Source of the DNA: Mesorhizobium atlanticum
Lineage (GTDB): Bacteria > Pseudomonadota > Alphaproteobacteria > Rhizobiales > Rhizobiaceae
Assembly (NCBI RefSeq): GCF_003289965.1
Contig: NZ_QMBQ01000012.1
Location: 62,001 to 126,000 of the forward strand
DNA length: 64,000 bases
Reading direction: 5' to 3'
A model generated the notes under the pieces. The model was not told where the DNA came from. It made no database searches and was given only the letters and a program-made list of their open reading frames with translations. Positions 1-8,571 of the stretch are shown in pieces. The position numbers were made by a program, and so were the translations under genes. Positions within the stretch are counted from its first letter, which is position 1, and each line of letters begins with the position of its first letter.

Positions 1-1
1 G

Positions 2-919
2 GTGACGGAACTGGTGCGCGATGCCAAGGGCAAGGTAGTGGGTGTTCGCACCGATCGGGCCGGCGGGGAGATTTTCGCGGACGTTGTCATTCTCGCAGAA
101 GGTGTCTGCGGACTGCTTGGCACGCGCGCCGGGCTTCGCGAGATGCCGAAGCCCAAATCCGTGGCGCTCGCCGTCAAGGAAATGCATTTCCTGCCTGAAG
201 AGGTCATAGAGCAGCGGTTCGGCCTCAAGGCAGGTGAAGGCTGCGTGATCGAGGCAGTGGGTACGATCTCCCGCAACATGGCCGGGCTCGGCTTTCTTTA
301 TACCAACAAGGAATCGATCTCACTCGGCATCGGCTGCCTCGTTTCGGATTTTGCTGCGATGATGGAGAGCCCACATGTCGTGCTCGACGCGTTGAAAAAC
401 CACCCTTCGGTCCGCCCGCTGATCGCCGGCTCGGAGGTGAAGGAATATGCCGCGCACCTCATTCCCGAGGGCGGCTACAAGGCAATTCCGCAGCTGTTTG
501 GCGACGGTTGGGTGGTGGTCGGCGATGCGGCGCAGTTGAATAACGCCGTCCATCGCGAAGGTTCGAACCTCGCGATGACCTCCGGTCGCATCGCCGCTGA
601 AGCAATCATGCAGGTCAAGAGCCGCAAGCGCCCGATGACCAAACAGAACCTTGTCCTCTATAAGACTATGCTGGAGAAATCCTTCGTGATGAAAGACCTG
701 AAAAAATACAAGGATATGCCGGCCCTGCTCCATACCAGTTCCCAAAATTTCTTCACAACCTACCCGCGGTTGATGTCTCACGCGGCTCAGAGTTTTGTCC
801 GGGTCGACGGCACCCCGAAACTCGACAAGGAAAAGGCGACCACTGCTGCCTTCGTCAAGGCACGTTCGCGTCTGGGACTTGTGAGCGACCTGGTTCGCTT
901 GGCATTGGCTTGGCGCTAG
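2..919 (+). CDS. fixC: FixC, flavoprotein of the FixABCX electron-transfer complex (5' truncated by window edge)
   Basis: C-terminal 305 residues of FixC, the ETF-quinone-oxidoreductase-like flavoprotein that works with FixAB and FixX to send electrons toward nitrogenase at the membrane. The visible part has the second FAD-contact segment (GDGWVVVGDAAQLNN, about residues 168-182) and a closing region rich in basic residues, as in the family. FixC is usually about 435 residues, so roughly 130 N-terminal residues lie before the window, and the GTG at base 2 is internal rather than a start. fixX follows after 9 bases, the standard fixABCX order. The identification rests on overall resemblance and the fixX neighbour and is firm. 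Confidence 0.95.
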   Translation: MTELVRDAKGKVVGVRTDRAGGEIFADVVILAEGVCGLLGTRAGLREMPKPKSVALAVKEMHFLPEEVIEQRFGLKAGEGCVIEAVGTISRNMAGLGFLYTNKESISLGIGCLVSDFAAMMESPHVVLDALKNHPSVRPLIAGSEVKEYAAHLIPEGGYKAIPQLFGDGWVVVGDAAQLNNAVHREGSNLAMTSGRIAAEAIMQVKSRKRPMTKQNLVLYKTMLEKSFVMKDLKKYKDMPALLHTSSQNFFTTYPRLMSHAAQSFVRVDGTPKLDKEKATTAAFVKARSRLGLVSDLVRLALAWR

Positions 920-928
920 GAGGACGAG

Positions 929-1222
929 ATGACAATTGCAGTGTCACGCATCGAGGAGAAACTCTACCAGAACCGCTATCTGGTCGACTCCGGGCGTCCG
1001 CATATAAAGGTACGAGCGCACAGCAAGCCAAGCACTAACCTGCTCGCCTTGACCCGCGTCTGCCCGGCCCAGTGCTATGAATTGAACGATAATGGCCAAG
1101 TGGAGATCACCGCGGACGGCTGCATGGAGTGCGGCACCTGTCGGCTGCTGTGCGAGGCCAGTGGTGAGATCGAGTGGAATTATCCGCGCGGCGGCTTCGG
1201 TGTCCTTTTCAAGTTCGGATGA
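929..1222 (+). CDS. fixX: FixX, ferredoxin-like protein
   Basis: A 97-residue ferredoxin-like electron carrier that partners FixC. It shows a C-terminal cluster-binding pattern, CMECGTCRLLCEASGEI, followed by the family ending around YPRGGFGVLFKFG, plus an upstream cysteine pair (CPAQCYEL). Length and motifs are typical of FixX. The start ATG is preceded by AGGAGGA about 7 bases upstream. It is the last gene of fixABCX; the next gene, nifA, starts 157 bases downstream. Confidence 0.96.
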   Translation: MTIAVSRIEEKLYQNRYLVDSGRPHIKVRAHSKPSTNLLALTRVCPAQCYELNDNGQVEITADGCMECGTCRLLCEASGEIEWNYPRGGFGVLFKFG

Positions 1223-1379
1223 CCCGCGCACGCCCGCGCCTTTTTAGAACTTGCTTATACCTGGAATTGCTGCGGTCATACCCGACAATTTGCAATTGAA
1301 CAGGGGCTCGTTAAAGTGGGTTCTGAGTCGGAAGAAAGGCGCTTTGGCAGGAGCACCTTGCAACCCCTGAGGTGTTTCC

Positions 1380-3125
1380 ATGGGTCAAATAATGCGCGAT
1401 CGGGGCGACGGGGGAGGGTTTCGCAACGCCCTGCCACCTATCAAATCCATGCACGGGGCAAGCATCCCGCCAAGGGGAATCTACGAGGTTTCCCAGATCC
1501 TGACCGCTCCCACGCGGCTGGAGATCACGCTTGGCAACGTCATGAACATTCTCTCCTCGTTTGTGCAAATGCGTCACGGCGCAATGGTTGTCCAAGACGC
1601 GGACGGAAAGCTGGAGATTGCCCTAACTGCCGGTGATGAGGCACCTGAATTAGATTGGCGCCGCGTCATACCGCAGGCCGTGGCAGATCAAATCTTCGTT
1701 ACGAAACAGCCGCTCGTCGTACACGACGTCAGCAAGTCCGCAATGTTCCGGCCCGACCTCCAGACGGCTTGGAGCGGCACCGCCGTGCCGGTAACCTTCA
1801 TCGGCGTTCCAATAGAGGCGGAGGACAAGATCCTCGGCACACTGTCGATCGACCGGGACGGCGCCGCCAATATACGTTGCGACGAAGACGTACGCTTCCT
1901 GACGATGGTCGCCAAGCTTGTCGGCCGAACCATCCGCCTCCATCGCATGCTGGGTACAGATCGTCAGCAGCTTGAAGAGGAAGCGAGAGCGGAGAAATCG
2001 CTGGGAGAGAAGGAGAGCCGCCCTACCCGGCATTCGCCTGCCAGGATCGACGGGATCATCGGGGAAAGTGCCGCACTCAAGCAGGTGCTGGAAACCGTCG
2101 CGATCGTAGCAAAGACCAACTCCACAGTGCTTTTGCGGGGTGAAAGCGGCACCGGCAAGGAATTCTTTGCGCAGGCAATCCATAAGCTTTCACCCCGCAG
2201 CAAGAAGGCGTTTGTCAAGCTAAACTGCGCCGCACTGCCTGAAAGCGTTCTGGAATCGGAGTTGTTTGGGCATGAAAAGGGCGCCTTCACCGGGGCTGTC
2301 TCGCAGCGCGCCGGCCGTTTCGAACTAGCAAATGGCGGAACGCTGCTGCTCGACGAAATCGGCGAGATTTCGCCCGCCTTCCAGGCCAAGCTGTTGCGCG
2401 TCTTGCAAGAAGGCGAGTTGGAGCGCGTCGGCGGAACCAGAACGCTAACGGTCGACGTCCGGCTCATATGCGCCACCAACAAGGATCTCGAGACGGCTGT
2501 CGTGAATGGAGAATTCAGGGCCGACCTTTACTACCGCATCAATGTGGTGCCTATAATGCTGCCACCGCTTAGAGAGCGGCCCGGCGATATTGCGCGTCTT
2601 GCGAAGGCCTTCCTCGATCGGTTCAACCGCGAGAACCACCGCGAGCTCGCCTTCGCGCAGTCAGCGCTTGAGCTGATTTCGCAATGCCGCTTCCCAGGTA
2701 ACGTCCGCGAGCTGGAAAACTGCGTGCGAAGGACTGCCACGCTAGCGCGCTCAAACATGATTGCGCCCTCGGATTTCGCCTGCCAGAAAGGCCAGTGCTT
2801 CTCTTCCCTGCTCTGGAAAGGACGCGACGGTTCAAATTGCTGCACTGGCAGCGCCTTGTGTGGCCGCAGCAGGACGCCGGTTGAATCGCCACTGGGTGAG
2901 GGACACGGCGGCCCCAGCGAGGGCGACTTGGTGCCCGAGAATCCCCGTGACCCGAACGATCCCGCTTGGGCTGCAGGCATGCGTGTGATCGATCGCGCCC
3001 GGCTGATCGAGGCGATGCAGAAGGCCGGCTGGGTTCAGGCAAAAGCTGCTCGCATCCTCGGCCTCACGCCCCGCCAGGTTGGCTATGCCTTGCGTCGGCA
3101 TGGCATCGAAGTGAAGAAGTTCTGA
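1380..3125 (+). CDS. nifA: NifA, sigma-54 activator of nif/fix genes
   Basis: A 581-residue enhancer-binding protein: N-terminal GAF domain (about 45-190), AAA+ domain (about 222-460) with Walker A GESGTGKE near 254 and the sigma-54 contact loop GAFTGA near 301-306, then a C-terminal Fis-type helix-turn-helix (AKAARILGLTPRQVGYAL). Between AAA+ and the helix-turn-helix the four cysteines have the exact spacing C-X11-C-X19-C-X4-C (ISQC, LENC, FACQKGQC). This is the oxygen-sensing arrangement of rhizobial NifA, so the protein should be active only at low oxygen. A matching NifA site and -24/-12 promoter lie directly downstream in front of nifB. No nif-type promoter was seen just upstream of nifA. 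Confidence 0.96.
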   Translation: MGQIMRDRGDGGGFRNALPPIKSMHGASIPPRGIYEVSQILTAPTRLEITLGNVMNILSSFVQMRHGAMVVQDADGKLEIALTAGDEAPELDWRRVIPQAVADQIFVTKQPLVVHDVSKSAMFRPDLQTAWSGTAVPVTFIGVPIEAEDKILGTLSIDRDGAANIRCDEDVRFLTMVAKLVGRTIRLHRMLGTDRQQLEEEARAEKSLGEKESRPTRHSPARIDGIIGESAALKQVLETVAIVAKTNSTVLLRGESGTGKEFFAQAIHKLSPRSKKAFVKLNCAALPESVLESELFGHEKGAFTGAVSQRAGRFELANGGTLLLDEIGEISPAFQAKLLRVLQEGELERVGGTRTLTVDVRLICATNKDLETAVVNGEFRADLYYRINVVPIMLPPLRERPGDIARLAKAFLDRFNRENHRELAFAQSALELISQCRFPGNVRELENCVRRTATLARSNMIAPSDFACQKGQCFSSLLWKGRDGSNCCTGSALCGRSRTPVESPLGEGHGGPSEGDLVPENPRDPNDPAWAAGMRVIDRARLIEAMQKAGWVQAKAARILGLTPRQVGYALRRHGIEVKKF

Positions 3126-3215
3126 ACGGCTGCAACATCACACGACGAGGCCTCCTCGCTTTGTGATGCCTTTCGGACGGCGATTGTCGGTTCAAGTCGC
3201 AAGCCCGACAAAGAT

Positions 3216-3231
3216 TGTGGCGTAGCGAACA
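3216..3231 (+). promoter_or_regulatory. NifA upstream activator sequence (TGT-N10-ACA)
   Basis: Exact TGT, ten bases, ACA. It lies 55 bases before the -24 element of the nifB promoter, somewhat closer than the usual 80-150 bases but on the correct side. Seen directly; use by NifA is inferred from the family rule and the neighbouring nifA. Confidence 0.75.
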
Positions 3232-3286
3232 GACGAAACCGCACATGAAATCCGACTTGTTGAACTGAGGCTGGCTTTTTCAAGCC

Positions 3287-3300
3287 GGCACAGTTTTTGC
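3287..3300 (+). promoter_or_regulatory. Sigma-54 (-24/-12) promoter of nifB
   Basis: GGCAC, then five bases, then TTGC, with the GG and GC dinucleotides separated by exactly ten bases as RpoN requires. Transcription would start near 3312, about 30 bases before the nifB ATG. It should drive nifB-fdxN-nifZ-nifT and possibly the SIR2-like gene. Confidence 0.88.
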
Positions 3301-3343
3301 GAACTGAACTGCGACGTCCACGTTACGAACGGAGCCACGTTCA

Positions 3344-4825
3344 ATGTCCGCACCGGCGATTTCGCTTGAGAGCTTGGTCAGTAACAACTCCTTCGACCAG
3401 TTACTGGCGACCGCGAAAACAGCCGGCTGCGCATCTTCATCCTGCGGCTCGTCTGCAAAGCCGGATGAGATGGACTCCGCCGTCTGGCAAAAGATCAATG
3501 ACCATCCATGCTATTCCGAAGAGGCACACCATTATTTCGCGCGCATGCATGTGGCGGTCGCGCCGGCCTGCAACGTACAGTGCAACTACTGCAATCGCAA
3601 ATATGACTGCGCCAATGAAAGCCGGCCCGGAGTCGTCTCGGAAAAGCTGACCCCAGACCAGGCACTACGCAAGGCGATCGCCGTCGCCAACGAAGTGCCC
3701 CAGCTTTCCGTCCTCGGCATCGCCGGGCCGGGTGACGCCTGCTACGACTGGGACAAGACAAAGGCGACTTTGGAACGCGTCGCCAAGGAAATCCGCGACA
3801 TCAAGCTGTGCATTTCCACCAACGGGCTCGCGCTACCAGATCGTGTTGCCGAGCTTGCTGACATGAATGTCGACCATGTGACAATCACCATAAACATGGT
3901 GGACCCTGAAGTCGGCGCAAAGATCTATCCCTGGATTTTCTACAAACATCGCCGCCACACCGGCATCGACGCTGCCAGGATATTGCACAAGCGCCAGATG
4001 TTGGGCCTGGAGATGCTGACCGCGCGCGGCATCCTGACCAAGATCAATTCGGTGATGATCCCCGGCGTCAACGACGAGCATCTCATCGAGGTCAATAAAT
4101 GGGTCAAGGAACGCGGAGCGTTCCTGCACAATGTCGTGCCGCTGATTTCCGACCCGGCGCATGGCACGCATTTCGGCCTGAGCGGCCAGCGCGGCCCGAC
4201 GGCCTTGGAACTGAAGACGCTTCAGGATCGTCTAGCAGGTGGCGCCAAGCTCATGCGACATTGCCGACAGTGCCGGGCCGACGCTGTCGGCCTGCTTGGC
4301 GAGGATCGTGGCCAGGAGTTCATGAAAGACCAGATTTCGCACGATGTCTCCTATGACGCCAGCAGACGCAAGGCCTATCGGGAAGTGGTTGCGCGCGAGC
4401 GCGGCGATCACGTGAGGGCCAAGAGCCAAGCGGTCGCGACAGTCAAGGCAGCGGGTTCCACAAAATCGCTCCTCGTCGCGGTGGCGACCAAGGGCGGCGG
4501 CCGGATCAACGAACATTTCGGCCATTCGAAGGAATTCCAGGTTTATGAAGCCTCTCAGACGGGTATCAGCTTCATTGGGCACCGCAAGGTCGAGCAATAC
4601 TGCCTCGGCGGCCGAGCCGCGGACGCCGCCCTCGACGAGGTCATCGCTGCGCTCAAAGGCGTCGACATCGTTCTGTGCGCCAAAATCGGAGACTGCCCCA
4701 AGGATCAGCTCGCCGGAGCCGGAATCCGGGCGATGGATGTTTATGGCTACGACTACATTGAGGCCGCTATCAGCGCGCTTTACGCTGCCGAGTTTGGGAG
4801 CGAACCAGTGGCGGCGAAAGCCTAA
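3344..4825 (+). CDS. nifB: NifB, radical-SAM FeMo-cofactor biosynthesis protein
   Basis: A 493-residue radical-SAM enzyme that builds NifB-co, the iron-sulfur-carbide core of FeMo-co. The SAM cluster motif CNVQCNYC places cysteines at residues 76, 80 and 83, followed by the family segment NRKYDC. The C-terminal part (about 370-480) is the NifX/NifB cofactor-binding domain, with the glycine-rich stretch KGGGRINEHFGHSKEF. The length equals that of full two-domain rhizobial NifB. A GGAG ribosome site precedes the ATG. First gene behind the -24/-12 promoter at 3287; fdxN follows after 33 bases. Confidence 0.97.
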   Translation: MSAPAISLESLVSNNSFDQLLATAKTAGCASSSCGSSAKPDEMDSAVWQKINDHPCYSEEAHHYFARMHVAVAPACNVQCNYCNRKYDCANESRPGVVSEKLTPDQALRKAIAVANEVPQLSVLGIAGPGDACYDWDKTKATLERVAKEIRDIKLCISTNGLALPDRVAELADMNVDHVTITINMVDPEVGAKIYPWIFYKHRRHTGIDAARILHKRQMLGLEMLTARGILTKINSVMIPGVNDEHLIEVNKWVKERGAFLHNVVPLISDPAHGTHFGLSGQRGPTALELKTLQDRLAGGAKLMRHCRQCRADAVGLLGEDRGQEFMKDQISHDVSYDASRRKAYREVVARERGDHVRAKSQAVATVKAAGSTKSLLVAVATKGGGRINEHFGHSKEFQVYEASQTGISFIGHRKVEQYCLGGRAADAALDEVIAALKGVDIVLCAKIGDCPKDQLAGAGIRAMDVYGYDYIEAAISALYAAEFGSEPVAAKA

Positions 4826-4858
4826 TCGTCTCGTCGTAACCTAATCAGGAGTTGAGGA

Positions 4859-5053
4859 ATGGCCTTCAAGATCGTCGTCTCCCAATGCACGCAATGCGGT
4901 GCTTGCGAGTTCGAATGTCCCTCGAGTGCGATCAAGTTCAAGGGTGAGAACTACGTGATCGATCCGGCGCACTGCACCGAATGCGAGGGGGCCTTCGAGA
5001 CCCAGCAGTGCGCATCGGTATGCCCGGTGCCGAAGACCTGCGTTCCCGCCTAG
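4859..5053 (+). CDS. fdxN: FdxN, 2[4Fe-4S] ferredoxin
   Basis: A 64-residue bacterial-type ferredoxin with two cluster motifs: CTQCGACEFECP near the N-terminus and CTECEGAFETQQCASVCP near the C-terminus. The longer spacing in the second motif is typical of FdxN and nif-linked ferredoxins. In rhizobia FdxN supplies electrons for nitrogenase function or cofactor assembly. It is preceded by AGGAG about eight bases before the ATG and lies between nifB and nifZ in one transcription unit. Confidence 0.95.
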   Translation: MAFKIVVSQCTQCGACEFECPSSAIKFKGENYVIDPAHCTECEGAFETQQCASVCPVPKTCVPA

Positions 5054-5143
5054 CCTGTTTAGGTTAACGGCACGGTGGGGCCGCTTGCGAAGGACGCCAT
5101 GACCTGCCTTGTCGACGAACTGCAGCCGCGAGAAAGGAAGGAA

Positions 5144-5452
5144 ATGGGCCTTGGACGCGAACGGGAGGTCGAGATCCGCAAGCCCCCACGATTTATGCCG
5201 GGCGAGCGGGTCCGCGCCACACGCTGCGTAAAAAATGACGGCACCCATCCCGGTAGCGAGATAGGCGCAAATCTCGTGCGGAAGGGCGATGAAGGGTATG
5301 TCCGCGACATCGGCACCTTTCTCCAGCAGTTCTACATCTATGCGGTCGAATGGCTCGATCGCGGGACCGTCGTTGGCATGCGCGCCCATGAACTGACCAG
5401 CCTCGACAGATCCGGCGATCCTTGCAGTGCCGAAGCCGCTGGTGGTCACTAA
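5144..5452 (+). CDS. nifZ: NifZ, nitrogenase P-cluster maturation protein
   Basis: Small NifZ-family protein (102 residues from the chosen start) that assists P-cluster formation in MoFe protein. The SH3-like core starts at EIRKPPRFMPGERVRATR and continues with KGDEGYVRDIGTFLQQFYIYAVEW, as in the family. The open frame extends upstream to 5075, but the ATG at 5144 has an AGGAAGG ribosome site directly before it and agrees with the family start, so it was chosen. Followed by nifT after 15 bases. Confidence 0.9.
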   Translation: MGLGREREVEIRKPPRFMPGERVRATRCVKNDGTHPGSEIGANLVRKGDEGYVRDIGTFLQQFYIYAVEWLDRGTVVGMRAHELTSLDRSGDPCSAEAAGGH

Positions 5453-5467
5453 CAAGGGGACAGCCCA

Positions 5468-5680
5468 ATGAAGGTAATGATCCGCAGGACCGAGGCCGGC
5501 CTGTCCGCATATGTGGCCAAAAAGGATCTCGAAGAGCCGATCATCAGTATCGAGAATGAAGCGCTATGGGGCGGATCCATAACGCTCAGGAATGGCTGGC
5601 GGCTCGCCCTGCCCGACCTTCCGCGAGATACATCTTTGCCGATCACCGTCGAGGCAAGGAAGATCTCCGACGAGGAGTGA
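5468..5680 (+). CDS. nifT: NifT/FixU family protein
   Basis: A 70-residue protein of the NifT (FixU) family, always found beside nifZ/nifB in rhizobia; its molecular role is not settled. It starts MKVMIRRT and has the conserved WGGSITLRNGWRLALP segment. It sits 15 bases after nifZ behind AAGGGGA, so it is very likely co-transcribed from the nifB promoter. Confidence 0.92.
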   Translation: MKVMIRRTEAGLSAYVAKKDLEEPIISIENEALWGGSITLRNGWRLALPDLPRDTSLPITVEARKISDEE

Positions 5681-5722
5681 TGCCGCGGGTCGGTCGCCCG
5701 AGAGCCTCGATGGGAAACGAGC

Positions 5723-6607
5723 ATGTACACGATCCCGGCCTCTGGCCATCTCATGATCAATCGCGACAGTCATGCCGCAAAGCAGCTTAGACTGCTGAAG
5801 AAGGCATTATGCGCCGATGAAATAGTCCCGTATCTCGGTCCAGACCTGCTTCGGCTCAAGCCTGGGCAACCGCCGGTACCGCACACGCCGCACGCCGTTG
5901 CTGCGGCATTCAACGCGCGGGCGCCAGCTCCTTCCAAGATCCGTAAGAATATGTGGTCGGTTGCTCAATACATCGAGCAACGCCGGCATCGACGGACGCT
6001 CCAAGCCTGGATGGCCGAGATATTCGCAGGACCGGCTGCGCCGACCGTCTTCCATGCCTGGCTCGCGACGCTTCCGCTCTCCTTGATTGTCGATAGCTGG
6101 TACGATGGCGCCATGCGCGCGGCCCTTGCAGAGACCGGCCGAACGGACGTCGTCGAGGTTCAAGGCGTCGCGCGGGTGGACACAATGGGCGACATATGGA
6201 CGAAAACCTACGACTTGTCTGGAGCGGAACTCCAGCCAGGCTCGACGGCGACAACGGTCCTTTATACGCCCCACGGCAGCATCAAGCCGGCGGCAAACTT
6301 CCTCATCGCGGATTCGGATTACGTCGAAGCCCTGACCGAAATCGATATCCAGACGCCGATCCCTCCAGCCGTGAAGGAACGGCGCACCAAGCGTGGTTTC
6401 TTCTTCTTCGGCTGCCGGTTCGACGATCAGATGCTGCGAACCTACGCCCGCCAAGTCATCAAGCGCTCAAGCGGCCCGCACTTCGCGGTTATGGATTCGG
6501 CAAAGCTTACCAAGAACGAACGCCGCTTCCTTGCAGCAAGCGCAATCGCGGTCATAGACATGCCGGCAGCCGACGCCGCAGCTCAACTGGTTGGGACAGG
6601 CGTTTAG
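5723..6607 (+). CDS. SIR2-like domain protein attached to the nif operon
   Basis: A 294-residue protein of the SIR2-like type sometimes found next to nifZ/nifT in rhizobia. The N-terminal part resembles the SIR2_2 start (LCADEIVPYLGPDLL, about residues 30-44). The C-terminal part has FFFFGCRFDDQMLRTYARQV, comparable to the closing NAD-fold strand and helix of that family. A substrate is unknown, and a deacylase or NAD-hydrolase activity cannot be read from the sequence. It starts 42 bases after nifT in the same direction, which suggests co-regulation with nif genes. The upstream ribosome site is weak, and ATG 5753 is an alternative start. Confidence 0.7.
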   Translation: MYTIPASGHLMINRDSHAAKQLRLLKKALCADEIVPYLGPDLLRLKPGQPPVPHTPHAVAAAFNARAPAPSKIRKNMWSVAQYIEQRRHRRTLQAWMAEIFAGPAAPTVFHAWLATLPLSLIVDSWYDGAMRAALAETGRTDVVEVQGVARVDTMGDIWTKTYDLSGAELQPGSTATTVLYTPHGSIKPAANFLIADSDYVEALTEIDIQTPIPPAVKERRTKRGFFFFGCRFDDQMLRTYARQVIKRSSGPHFAVMDSAKLTKNERRFLAASAIAVIDMPAADAAAQLVGTGV

Positions 6608-6654
6608 AAGATGGTTGCCAGTTTTGCATGTCAGGTGGATTTGGCGAGGGCGTC

Positions 6655-8571
6655 ATGCGGCTCTTGGCCCCCCCAACGGCGCACGATCACTGGCCTGTGC
6701 CCTCGAACAGCCAGGTCATTCGCGGCATGACGAAACCTGGCAATTCGTTCGCGAATGGAGAAGTGGCCGGTTCGCCGCGAGGGTTCAGCACGATAGCGCG
6801 CATTACCCGGATGAATTTGCGGCAGCCGTGGCTGGTCACCATGGCTATCGGATCGACACTGGTTGCGGCATCGCTCCAACTGCTTATCCCGGCGCTGCTC
6901 GGCAAGGCCATCGACCAGACCCAGTTGGCCATGGGCGCAGGTGTCAGCGCAGCGGCAACGCAAGAGGGGCTGCGGAACTCGGCCCTCGTTCTGCTTGCCG
7001 TCAGTGTGCTGCGCGGCCTCTTCACACTGGCTCAGAACTATCTTGCCGAAGCGGTCGGCCATCACGTCGCATATGAACTGCGGGTCGCGTTCTATGAGAA
7101 AATCCAGAGCCTCAGCTTTTCTTTTCATGACCAGGCGCATTCAGCCGACCTGATCACCATTGGCATGCTCGATCTAGAAGGCGTGCGTATGTACTTCTCT
7201 GCAGCTCTGGTTCGCACGGTGCTGCTCGTCATGCTTGTCGGGGTCGGTGCCCACATGCTGATTTCCATGAATCTGGTCCTTGGTCTCCTCGCACTGAGCT
7301 TCGTGCCCTTTGTCGCGCTGCGCTCATCAATCACGCAGCTCAAGCTGCGCGCCACCTGGCTTGACCTGCAGGAGCGGCTTTGCGTCCTTAGCCGTGTAAT
7401 GGAAGAAAATCTCACCGGCATCCGGGTTGTCCGCGCGTTTGCAGCGCAGGCCTACGAGATGCTGAAGTTTGACCGCGCATCGAAGAGTGCGCTTGGCCTC
7501 ATGCACGAACGAGCCGAGATTTACGTGCGCAATATTTCCGCGATGAATTTCTCGTTCCTTTTCGCCATGGGCCTAGTTCTGTCGATCGGCGGCAACAAAG
7601 TCATCGCAGGCGAAATCAGCGTCGGGAAACTTGCCACGTTCCTCACCTTTATGACCATCCTCCAGATGCCGGTTCGCCAAATAGGCTTGATAGTCGATGG
7701 CTTTGCCCGAGCCTCGACATGCGGTTCGCGCCTGTTCGGGTTACTCGACCTGGATATTGCGATCAAGGACGCAGCAGACGCCAAACCGCTCGAAATCAGC
7801 GACGGCACCTTGCGCTTCGACGATGTTTCATTCGCCTATCCGGCCGCCGAGAACCGCCCAATTCTGAAGAATATCAGTTTTGAGGTCCGCAAGAGCGAAA
7901 CGATCGCAATTGTCGGCCCACCCGGCTCGGGCAAGTCGACGATAGCTCATCTGATCCCTCGTTTTTACGACGTCGCCAGCGGCGTCATTACGCTTGACGG
8001 CCAGGATATCCGCGAGGTCACCCTGGCCACGCTTCGCAGAGCCGTCGCGGTCGTGCAGCAGGATGCATTCGTTTTCACCACGACGATCGAAAACAACATC
8101 GCCTATGGCGATCCCTGGGCCAACGCACAGCGCATCGAGCGCGCGAGCGAGTCGGCTCAGCTTCACGACTACATTCTCCGGCTGCCGGCCGGTTACAAAA
8201 CGGTGGTGCGTGAGCGCGGCCTATCCCTGTCGGGCGGCCAGCGTCAGCGCCTGGCGATCGCTCGCACGATGATGCTGCGCCCGTCGGTTATCATATTCGA
8301 CGACTCGACTGCCGCGATCGATGCCGCCACAGAACGGCGCATTCGCTCGGCGATGCAACTCTTTGCCAAGGACCGCGTGACCATCATCATCGGCCACCGG
8401 CTGAGTTCGCTCATGCACGCCAACGCAATCCTGTTTATCGAGAACGGCGAGATTGTCGAGCATGGCACTCATGAAGACCTTCTGGCGAAGGGCGGACGCT
8501 ACAAGGCCCTCTACGATCTCCAAGTGCGCGCATTTGATGACATGCTGCCTAACCAAGAGGGGGTGGGCTGA
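6655..8571 (+). CDS. ABC exporter half-transporter 1 (degenerate-site subunit)
   Basis: Fused membrane and ATPase domains, 638 residues from the ATG behind GAGGG; ATG 6727 is an alternative start. Six membrane helices in about the first 330 residues precede an ATPase with Walker A GPPGSGKS, a canonical signature LSGGQ and the Walker B run VIIFDDSTAAID. The catalytic glutamate after Walker B is aspartate here. Its stop overlaps the start of the second subunit (TGATG), so the two are translationally coupled. The pattern matches heterodimeric type IV exporters with one weak and one active ATP site. The substrate is unknown; the position directly after nif genes suggests expression in nodules but does not prove it. 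Confidence 0.88.
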   Translation: MRLLAPPTAHDHWPVPSNSQVIRGMTKPGNSFANGEVAGSPRGFSTIARITRMNLRQPWLVTMAIGSTLVAASLQLLIPALLGKAIDQTQLAMGAGVSAAATQEGLRNSALVLLAVSVLRGLFTLAQNYLAEAVGHHVAYELRVAFYEKIQSLSFSFHDQAHSADLITIGMLDLEGVRMYFSAALVRTVLLVMLVGVGAHMLISMNLVLGLLALSFVPFVALRSSITQLKLRATWLDLQERLCVLSRVMEENLTGIRVVRAFAAQAYEMLKFDRASKSALGLMHERAEIYVRNISAMNFSFLFAMGLVLSIGGNKVIAGEISVGKLATFLTFMTILQMPVRQIGLIVDGFARASTCGSRLFGLLDLDIAIKDAADAKPLEISDGTLRFDDVSFAYPAAENRPILKNISFEVRKSETIAIVGPPGSGKSTIAHLIPRFYDVASGVITLDGQDIREVTLATLRRAVAVVQQDAFVFTTTIENNIAYGDPWANAQRIERASESAQLHDYILRLPAGYKTVVRERGLSLSGGQRQRLAIARTMMLRPSVIIFDDSTAAIDAATERRIRSAMQLFAKDRVTIIIGHRLSSLMHANAILFIENGEIVEHGTHEDLLAKGGRYKALYDLQVRAFDDMLPNQEGVG

